Assembly: GCA_009788135.1 (NCBI GenBank)
Contig: WQSA01000022.1
Location: 1-18,350 of the forward strand
Length of the DNA: 18,350 bases
Reading direction: 5' to 3'
From: Candidatus Fibrimonadales bacterium
Lineage (GTDB): Bacteria; Fibrobacterota; Fibrobacteria; Fibrobacterales; Fibrobacteraceae
Numbering within the stretch: position 1 is the first letter of the stretch; each line of letters starts with the position of its first letter. This document shows, in pieces, positions 8,485 to 15,600 of this stretch. The notes beneath the pieces are model-generated. The model did no database searches, was not told the DNA's origin, and saw only the letters and a list, made by a program, of their open reading frames with translations. A program made the translations under genes and the position numbers.

Positions 8485-8524
8485 TTTCTAGAAATTTAAA
8501 AATTTAATGTCAAAAGTGTGTCAA
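8485..8524 (-). promoter_or_regulatory. Putative promoter/operator of the metallopeptidase unit
   Basis: On the minus strand two TTGACA hexamers (8519-8524 and 8508-8513) lie 5 bases apart, upstream of an AT-rich stretch. The second is 17 nt from TAGAAA, part of the perfect 10-bp palindrome TTTCTAGAAA (8485-8494), which could be an operator. The -35 match is exact, the -10 is weak, and the assignment is tentative. The 134-nt gap 8471-8604 is shared with the divergent DHH gene. Confidence 0.35.
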
Positions 8525-8585
8525 ATATGCAGAAAAAGCAGATACACTGCACGTTTTGGGGTTTTAAAAGCTAAAAAGTTGCTGT

Positions 8586-8596
8586 TTTACTATATT
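8586..8596 (+). promoter_or_regulatory. Putative promoter element TTTACTATATT of the DHH gene
   Basis: TTTACTATATT ends 8 nt before the ATG at 8605. If it acts as a -10 element, transcription would start at about 8602-8604, leaving almost no leader. It shares 11 bases with the site at 91-101. Confidence 0.5.
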
Positions 8597-8604
8597 AACC
8601 CTCT

Positions 8605-10059
8605 ATGAAACTCTCAAGTTTGACTTCGTACAAGAACATAGTTTTGCAAATGCACAATATTCCCGATGCAGATACTGTTTCTAGCGCATGGGTTTTGCAG
8701 AAATATTTTGAACGGAATAATTGCAAAGCCAGAATAATCTATGGCGGCAAAATGAATATAACAAAGCCGAGCCTGCTCATGTTTATAGAAGCGCTTGGCA
8801 TAGAAGTGCAAATGGTTCACGAGCTCTCAGGAGCGGATCTGCTTTTAACCGTGGACTGCCAATACGGAGCGACAAACGTGGAAAAATTTCCATGCAAAAA
8901 ATTTGCCGTTATAGACCACCATATAAGCGAAATACAGGAAAATGAACTCTGCGAAATAAATTCAACGCTTGGCAGTTGCGCAACCCTTGTTTACACCATG
9001 CTGCTGAGAGAAAACAACATAGGCTCTTTTATAAGAGACGAAAAAATAAGCACGGCACTGTATTACGGGCTTTATACCGATACAAACGGGCTCACGGAAA
9101 CAAGGCACCCTTTTGACAGAGATTTGGCAGAAACCTATCACGATAAAACTCTGATAAAAAAACTGAAAAACTCAAACTTGACAATGCCTGAACTATCCAT
9201 AGTGTCTAACTCTTTAAAGAAATGCGATATTATTGATAATATAGGCCTGTTCAGAGCCGAGCCCTGCGACCCGAATATTCTCGGATTTTCAAGCGATATA
9301 GCCATGCAAGTGGATTCTCTTGAGGCTTGCATTGTATTTTCAAACGTAAACGATGGCATAAAACTTTCCATTCGCAGCTGCAATCGCGAAATAATGGCAA
9401 ACGAAATTGCGGCGTTTTTGTGCGATGGCTTTGGAGGCGGAGGCGGCAATTTGGAAAAAGCCGGCGGTTTTTTGAAAAATTCGGAAGAATATCTGATTTC
9501 CAGATTGAAAGAATATCTGGTTGCTTTCGATAAAATTTACGCAGGAAAAACCAAAGTTGATTTCGCTTCTGCGCCTCGCTACAAGAAGCTTCAGGTGCCG
9601 GTTGGCTTTGCAAAATGCGAAGATCTGTTTCAGCCAGGGACAAAAATCACAATCCGTACTTTGGAAGGCGATGTGGACAAGATTGCCGAAGACAATATCT
9701 ATTTCATGATAGGCATAGAAGGCGAAGTGTATCCAATTTTGCGCGAGAAATTTGAAAAGAATTACATTGCCTTGAACGATGAATATCAGGAAGTTTTTGA
9801 ATATCCGCCTGCCATAATAAACAGAGCTACTGGAAGAAAACAGCCCATTTCTCGTTTTTCCAAAATATGTTTTGCAAACGGTGAAAAAGTTGTAAGGGCA
9901 AAGCAAGTTGAAAAGCGCACAAAAGTATTCACCTACTGGGATACCGAAAAATACTATTCCGGCAAGCCCGGCGATTTTCTCGTTGCCAACGAAGGCGACT
10001 TAGGCGACTGCTACATTGTAAACGAAAGAATTTTCCACAAGACTTATGAGCCTGTGTAA
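8605..10059 (+). CDS. DHH-family phosphoesterase with PGDYG-like C-terminal segment
   Basis: A 484-residue protein. The DHH catalytic core is complete: HNIPDAD (His17, Asp21, Asp23), VDC (Asp84), IDHH (Asp104, His105, His106), GSCATLVYTML and YTDTNG (Asp159), the residues that hold two metal ions in this superfamily. The DHHA1-type glycine motif follows at 277-288 but reads GGGGGNLEKAGG, with Asn where RecJ/NrnA-type proteins usually have His. Residues about 320-484 form an added region ending KPGDFLVANEGDLGDCYIV...FHKTYEPV, which resembles the small PGDYG domain. Probable cytoplasmic phosphodiesterase on nucleotides, oligoribonucleotides or single-stranded DNA; the substrate cannot be told. 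No Shine-Dalgarno is visible. Its stop lies 4 nt from the stop of the convergent corA-like gene. Confidence 0.85.
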   Translation: MKLSSLTSYKNIVLQMHNIPDADTVSSAWVLQKYFERNNCKARIIYGGKMNITKPSLLMFIEALGIEVQMVHELSGADLLLTVDCQYGATNVEKFPCKKFAVIDHHISEIQENELCEINSTLGSCATLVYTMLLRENNIGSFIRDEKISTALYYGLYTDTNGLTETRHPFDRDLAETYHDKTLIKKLKNSNLTMPELSIVSNSLKKCDIIDNIGLFRAEPCDPNILGFSSDIAMQVDSLEACIVFSNVNDGIKLSIRSCNREIMANEIAAFLCDGFGGGGGNLEKAGGFLKNSEEYLISRLKEYLVAFDKIYAGKTKVDFASAPRYKKLQVPVGFAKCEDLFQPGTKITIRTLEGDVDKIAEDNIYFMIGIEGEVYPILREKFEKNYIALNDEYQEVFEYPPAIINRATGRKQPISRFSKICFANGEKVVRAKQVEKRTKVFTYWDTEKYYSGKPGDFLVANEGDLGDCYIVNERIFHKTYEPV

Positions 10060-10062
10060 CTT

Positions 10063-10108
10063 GCTACAATTTATGCTTCTTGTGCAGGAACAGGAAGCCT
10101 GTTGTAGC
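10063..10108. other. Inverted repeats at the convergent DHH/corA gene ends
   Basis: GCTACAA (10063-10069) pairs with TTGTAGC (10102-10108), and a compact hairpin AACAGG-AAG-CCTGTT lies at 10089-10103, sharing two bases with the outer arm. They could form competing stem-loops in either transcript. There is no T-run, so a Rho-independent terminator is not supported. Confidence 0.3.
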
Positions 10109-10996
10109 TAGTATTACCAATATTACAATAATCCAAAAGGAATAAGGATGTTGAAATTCTGCTCCCATCTGGAATGGGTACAGTATATTCATGGAGAAGA
10201 AGCTAACCACAAATGTAGGCACCATTATTCCAATGGTAAGTACATTCAATCTCTTCATAAGCGTGTTAAGGTTATTGGAAACAATGCTTGCGCGCGCATC
10301 CATCATGCTGGAGAGAACGGTTGAGAGATTTTCGGTTTGCCTTAAGCATTGAGAGGTTTCAATGTAAATATCGTCCAGCAGGTCTTTTTCATCTTCTGTG
10401 AATGTCAAATTGCGCCAGCTTTGAAGTCTGCGCAGCACTGTTTGGTTTGAGCTTATGGCATCAAGATAATACACCAGAGATTTGCACAGCCCGAACATAT
10501 AAAGCAGATATTTGTTTTCCATGGAACTTACAAGCTTGGCTTCCAGGTCATCGTTTACGCGGCTTATTATGCGCACGTGCTCGCTGAAGTGGTATGCGGA
10601 ATAGTTCAAGAGCCTGAGCACGAACATATTGAGCGAGGTTATGCGCGAAAAACGCTTTTCATCTGCAATCGGAAGCTCGTTATCGCTCAAGATAACGATT
10701 TTGTCTTTGAATATGAAAACTCCGAAAGAAGTTATGCGAAACAGAAACCTGTCTTCTGCGTTATAGCTTTTTGGTTTTTTGAAAATTATAGCGGTATAGT
10801 CGTCTTCGTATTCCAAACGTGCAAGCTCTTCGGTGTCAAATGCGGAGGCTATGGTATGTTCGTCAAGTTGGGAATCTAGCATTAAAGCGTTGATTTCTTC
10901 CTGGCTTGGACAAACTAGCGTTGTTATTTGCGCATCGTGCCGCTCGGTAGCGGTAATTCGCCCAACTTCAACTTGCAGTTTGTAATACTTTACCAT
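10064..10996 (-). CDS. CorA-like divalent cation transporter with SMN in place of GMN
   Basis: A 310-residue CorA/2-TM GxN-type protein: acidic N-terminal cytoplasmic domain (CPSQEEI, EYEDDYTAIIF), long helical stalk (about 140-245) with SNNLNTLMKRLNVLTI leading into TM1, the signature loop, TM2 (about 285-305) and a basic tail HKKHKL. The family fold predicts a pentameric inner-membrane channel for Mg2+, Co2+ or Ni2+. The signature loop reads FSMN (Ser268, Met269, Asn270; codon TCC for Ser), whereas GMN is nearly invariant in the family. The start is 18 nt after the stop of the CsgG/FlgO-like gene, so it may be read from the right-hand surface operon, although an own promoter inside the upstream gene is possible. 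No Shine-Dalgarno is seen. Confidence 0.85.
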   Translation of the reverse strand: MVKYYKLQVEVGRITATERHDAQITTLVCPSQEEINALMLDSQLDEHTIASAFDTEELARLEYEDDYTAIIFKKPKSYNAEDRFLFRITSFGVFIFKDKIVILSDNELPIADEKRFSRITSLNMFVLRLLNYSAYHFSEHVRIISRVNDDLEAKLVSSMENKYLLYMFGLCKSLVYYLDAISSNQTVLRRLQSWRNLTFTEDEKDLLDDIYIETSQCLRQTENLSTVLSSMMDARASIVSNNLNTLMKRLNVLTIGIMVPTFVVSFFSMNILYPFQMGAEFQHPYSFWIIVILVILATTGFLFLHKKHKL

Positions 10997-11014
10997 GCAA
11001 AGGAAGGTAGAAAA

Positions 11015-11812
11015 TTAAAACCAGATGTGAACTGCTATTCCCGCTGTTAGCAAGGTACTGCCGATTATAAGCCAAGCGTCTTTGGCGTTTTTTGCATCAT
11101 TGGCTTTTTCCAGCGCTTTGTCGTAAGCGTCTTTTTTGCTTTCATCAGGGTTTTTGAGCATATTTTTATAATCTTTGTGGAGCTTGCTGGCCTGGGAATT
11201 CTGGTATATTCCAATGCCAATAGCGGCAGCGCCGAGAACATCGAGGCCTATGGCTACAAAGAATGGGGTTTTGGGCTTCTTTTCCAGTTGAGGGTCAATA
11301 GTTGAGAGCTGAGCGTTTAATTCCTCATTCTCCGCTTTTTTCTCCATAGGCACTTTTTTAAACAATATTGGCGCATTTGCGCTTATTTCATTGAGAAGGC
11401 CCATTGCGTTTTCCTGCACGGACACAAAACTGCCCAACAAGTTTCCGCTTATGGAAGCGTAAAGTTCAACTGTTAGCGTCAATTTTTCCTGGAATTTGCG
11501 TATATAGCCTTGAGTTACGTATTCTGCCCCTATCGCTCTTCCTATGTTAATAGCGCAGCTTTCTGCGAGGCACTCCATTTCTTCTTCATCCGGAGGCAGA
11601 AGCGAGATGATATTGTCTCTTGTTAAAATCGAAAATTCCGATGGCAAGGATTCTCTTGCCTTTTTGCGCAATTCGTCTGTTAGCAGGCGATATTCCGAGA
11701 TAGTCATTTCAACGGCTTCGTCTGCTGGAACTATTTCCAAAACGGCAACAACCGCTGCGGCATTGATTGTTTGAATCATTGCCAGAATCAAAATTAACAG
11801 ATTTTTTTTCAT
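11015..11812 (-). CDS. CsgG/FlgO-like envelope protein with C-terminal membrane helices
   Basis: A 265-residue protein starting MKKNLLILILAMI with a signal peptide or N-terminal anchor. Residues about 20-150 resemble the CsgG/FlgO/TolB-N fold: a leading VVAVLEIVPADE strand, a helix with ITLLTD/RESLP-type spacing, ILTRDNI, and GAEYVTQGYIRKFQEKLTLTVELY (the typical 'identity unknown, query GxxxVxxG' core). After a charged linker come two hydrophobic segments (FFVAIGLDVLGAAAIGIGIY and WLIIGSTLLTAGIAVHIWF) flanking a lysine-rich helix. I infer an envelope protein sensing or organising surface components; the function is unproven. I prefer ATG at 11812 to the upstream in-frame ATG at 11833, which lies inside the preceding gene and adds residues before the signal sequence. 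The gap to the FISUMP stop is 2 nt. Confidence 0.65.
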   Translation of the reverse strand: MKKNLLILILAMIQTINAAAVVAVLEIVPADEAVEMTISEYRLLTDELRKKARESLPSEFSILTRDNIISLLPPDEEEMECLAESCAINIGRAIGAEYVTQGYIRKFQEKLTLTVELYASISGNLLGSFVSVQENAMGLLNEISANAPILFKKVPMEKKAENEELNAQLSTIDPQLEKKPKTPFFVAIGLDVLGAAAIGIGIYQNSQASKLHKDYKNMLKNPDESKKDAYDKALEKANDAKNAKDAWLIIGSTLLTAGIAVHIWF

Positions 11813-11814
11813 TG

Positions 11815-12462
11815 TCAGTATTTCCCTATGCAACGGATGCTGTAAAAATTGGCTGGACTGGAGTCGTTTATAAATTCACCAACTTCTTCTCCCGATACTT
11901 GAATTATCTCTCCTTCGGCAACAAACCAAATTCCATAAGAGCCAATGCCTTCTATTTCATTGCCATTCCAATATCCTGGCAAATCAATCTCTCCGCCATT
12001 ATCCAAATATTCTTCAAATTCTCCGTAGGTTGGCAACCGCCAGTCGCCGGTGCAGGCATTAGCCACTTCGTTTCTGCTGTAAAGTCGGCCAAACATTGCG
12101 CAGTGCCAATCATCTTGCAGGGGCAGTTCGGAGCAACCTCCTTTTTTCAAATTCTCCGTCATCCACATTTTACTTTTAACAATTTTCGCTTCATAATTGT
12201 CTGGTTCCAAGAGATACGGGTCGCTTTCGCTTGAAGAAGAGGCGGTATCTGAGCTGCTTGAATTATTCAAATCGCTTGAAGATGAAATCGCGGCGTCTGA
12301 AGATGACGAAGACGATGAAGATGAGACAGCATTGGAGCTGCTTGACAAAGCGGCATTTTCAAAAAAATCTTCTTTGCAATGCAGGCATTCAAAGTCTGCC
12401 GAGCAAGATAAAAACAATGCTGCGCAAAATATGAGCGAGAAGAATTTTATTGTTCGCATCAT
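11815..12462 (-). CDS. FISUMP-domain lipoprotein with serine-rich linker
   Basis: A 215-residue lipoprotein: lipobox FLSC with lipidated Cys20, a CLHC pair (Cys26, Cys29), a linker of residues 40-81 dominated by runs of 4-9 serines, then a Fibrobacter succinogenes major paralogous domain. Domain hallmarks are KMWMTENL (98-105), GRLYSRNEVANAC, GDWRLPTYGEFEEYL, the late GIWFVAEGE strand and the ending YSIRCIGKY. The family is expanded in Fibrobacterota and Bacteroidota; molecular role unknown, but the lipid anchor and linker place the domain at an envelope surface. The ATG at 12462 overlaps the stop of the giant upstream gene as ATGA; a second ATG follows directly. The next gene begins 2 nt downstream. 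This is the strongest taxonomic marker in the window. Confidence 0.9.
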   Translation of the reverse strand: MMRTIKFFSLIFCAALFLSCSADFECLHCKEDFFENAALSSSSNAVSSSSSSSSSDAAISSSSDLNNSSSSDTASSSSESDPYLLEPDNYEAKIVKSKMWMTENLKKGGCSELPLQDDWHCAMFGRLYSRNEVANACTGDWRLPTYGEFEEYLDNGGEIDLPGYWNGNEIEGIGSYGIWFVAEGEIIQVSGEEVGEFINDSSPANFYSIRCIGKY

Positions 12463-12660
12463 TTTACAGTTACCTTAAAACTTTGATTGTTGGCTTTGAC
12501 AATGTAAACTCCAGCTTGAAGTTTTGAGATCTGAGAGTTTAAAGTTGAGAATTGAGAGTTATAAAGGAATTTGCCTTTTATATTGTAGATTTGCACTTTT
12601 GCATTTGCTGGTATATTTTCAAGCGCTATCGTTTTATTGATTATGGGTGATGTTTGGCCC
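12459..12660 (-). other. T9SS type A-like C-terminal sorting domain coding segment
   Basis: Encodes about residues 1605-1670: NIPANAKVQIYNIKGKF, then a short serine/asparagine stretch, then GVYIVKANN and a lysine-ending KVTVK, the classic pattern. The middle stretch is made of 7-nt DNA repeats (12519-12560). Confidence 0.7.
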
Positions 12661-15600
12661 GATGCTATGAGAGCATTGTTTTTTTCTGTTAATTGCCATG
12701 CTTTGTTTGCAAGGGCAAAGTTTTGCGCAAATTCGCTGCCGTTTGCTACTGCTATGCTGCCTTCCAGATATCTGGCAAAGTCAATGGTGTAAATATTTTC
12801 TCCAGGGGCAAAGTTTGCGAGAATGCTTAGAGTGCTTATTGGGGCTAATTTTGTTATGTAGCCTGTTATGCTTGGGCTGGAGCCTAAGACTATGGAGCCC
12901 ATTACGTTGTAAACTGCGCTTGCCTTTTCTTGTGCGGAAATGGTTCCTCCTGTTATGCTTATTATTCCTGTGGAAGCGTTGTAAACTGCATTTGTTTTTG
13001 CGGAAATTGTTCCGCCGGTTATGTCTATGGTTCCGCTGGAGAAGTTGAATACAGCGTTGTTTTCAGCGGAGATGTTTCCGCTGCTTATTGTTAGGGTTCC
13101 GGTGCCTTTGTTGTTGATTGCATATCCGTTGGTTTTTGCAATATCAGCTTTGCTATCCAGAGAGACATTGCCGGTTAAATATATTGCTCCGTTTGCGCTG
13201 GCGTTTGATGATGTTATTTTACCCAAAAGCGTTATGTTGCCCCATTCTGTGCCGCCGAATTCTATGCTTGCCGTGCCTATATTTAGATTGTCAAATTGTA
13301 TTGAGCAGTCTTCTCCGGTTGCAGCAGTTTTTATTTGGCTGATTATGTTTTGGATGCTATTTTCGCTGGCAGATTTAGTTATTGTATAGGTTGTTTCATT
13401 TTTGACGTATTTATATCCTGATTGAAATTTGAATGTTGCGGTTATTTCGACATTTGCTGCTGGCATTGTGAAAGTGTTATTGGTGATGGTTACATAGCTG
13501 CTCCATTTTATGAATTCCCAGTTTTCTGCAGCATTGGGAGTGAGCGTAACGGTATCGCCTGCGACATAGTAGTCATTGCTTTCAACATTGTTGCCAGCAT
13601 CTTCGCCGCCATCTACAATTATGGTTACTGCATAAAGCTTTGCAAACACAGCGTTTATTTTTACATCGTCATCTGGCATTTCAAAGGTTGCTGGGTTTTC
13701 CAGATTATTAATGGCAATTTCTTTATAGCTTGTTGCCACCCATCTTATAAAACGATAACCTTCATCTGCGGTGGCGGTAAGAGTTACTTGAGTGCCGGCT
13801 GGCAATTTTGATGATGCCACGTTGGCTTTTGCCGTGCCGTTTTCAGTTGGGCTTATGGTTATCTCGACAATCGGCTGAATTTCAAGATCGCCGTTTCTCG
13901 CCAGCAGCCCATAGGCTTCCTTTTCAAGTTTAAAGTTTTCAGTGAAATTAGCACCGTTTTTTACGGCTATCTTTCCACGGGGAACATAATCATTCTCATC
14001 AAAGTTAAGAGTGTAAATTTTATCTCCTGGAGCAAAAGAAGAGCTTATTACGCTCAATTTTCCGACTTCAGTTTTTATATATCCTTTTATTTCTGGGTTG
14101 CCGTCCAAAACAATTGATGCTTTAGAAGCAATTGACCCATTAGAAACATTTCCGTTAATAGTACCGCCGCTAATTGTTATTGTTCCGTAGTTATCGTTAA
14201 TATTATTAAGCGTGCCGCCGCTAATTGTTATTGTTCCGTTATTATCGTTAATATTATTAAGCGTGCTGCCGCTAATTATCATTGTTCCGCCGTTATTTTC
14301 AATATAACCAAGCGTACCGCCACTAATTATTACTATTCCAAAATTATCAATTGCAGATGCATCTCTTGCAGATACTGTTCCGCCACTGATAGTTATATTG
14401 CCGGTGCTATTGCAAATAGCTGATGACCAATCACCTGTTGCAGAAACAGTTCCGTTTCTGACAATTACTGATCCAGTAGAGGTATTTTTAATCAGGCATG
14501 ATCTACTATTTGTTTTATAAACGCCGCCGCCATCAATGATTAAAGTTCCAGCGCCGTTGTTTGCAATTGAATTGCCGCTACCACTAATATGATAATAGGT
14601 ATTTCTGATTTCCGCTATGCTTTTCACCAACCCGCTTTTGCTCATATTTAAGGATATAGTCGCTTTGGCACTTGCATCAGCTCCTGTTATTTTGCCAAGA
14701 AGAGTTATTCTGCCCCAACTAGGAGCTTCCGTATCGTCAAAAAGAATGCTTGCCGAACCTATGTTCAATTCATTTTCGCCATTTCCAAACTGTATAATGC
14801 ATGATTTGCCATTTGCATCGGATTTTATAGAATTAATTACGTCTTGTATCGGTTGATTAGCTGTTCCCACAGTTGTGCCATTCTTGGTAGCAGTAAAAGT
14901 CGTGCCGCTACTGTTAATAATGTAGTGTTGAATTGCCACCATTTTTATATCGTTGTTATCTTCTATCAAATCCAAAAAAACATTTGCAAGCTCAAAATTC
15001 GCAAGAAAATTTTTGCCTTCAGATACCGCTATCTTTCCAACGTAATGATTATGATCAATTAAGTATGGAGAATCATACCCAATATCGCCCTCAAAAAAGC
15101 CAAGAGTGTAAATTTTATCGACATCAGGTGCAAAAGCGTTGTCCCCATTTGTGATAACAAGCAAGCCTTTAGTATCATATCCCATTTTTATTTCGCCTGT
15201 TATGTCTGGATTGCCGCCTAAAGCGACAATAGGAAACTCTGGACAATCTCCCATACATTCAGAATCTTGAAAATAAATAGCAGTTCCATTATTTAGATTT
15301 TTTATTGCCCCACCTGTTATCAGTAGCGAACTTGGCCTGAGAATTACATCGTTCATTGCAGAAATTGTTCCGCCAGTAACAGTTAATGAGCCATAAGCAA
15401 TAGCAGTATTTGTTGCATAAATATTGCCTTCGCTAACTGTTAAGGATCCTGCTCCTTGGTTGCGAATTGCATAACTGCCAGTGCTGGTGTTTTCAATATC
15501 TGCTTTGCTCTCAACAGATGGTCCGCTTATGAGTATAGTGCCACCACTGTACTGTGTGTTGTTTGATGAAGTTATTTTGCCAAAAAGCGTTATTTTGCCC

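Noticed and set aside
9340..9906. Long open frame (188 codons) antisense to the DHH gene
   Set aside because: No family resemblance, cysteine- and phenylalanine-rich composition, and it lies entirely over a conserved enzyme gene.
11813..11833. Upstream ATG at 11833 for the CsgG/FlgO-like protein
   Set aside because: It puts seven extra residues before the signal sequence and lies inside the FISUMP gene; ATG at 11812 fits better.
14164..14367. CRISPR-like regular repeat
   Set aside because: Units are contiguous with no spacers, are in frame and encode beta-helix rungs.
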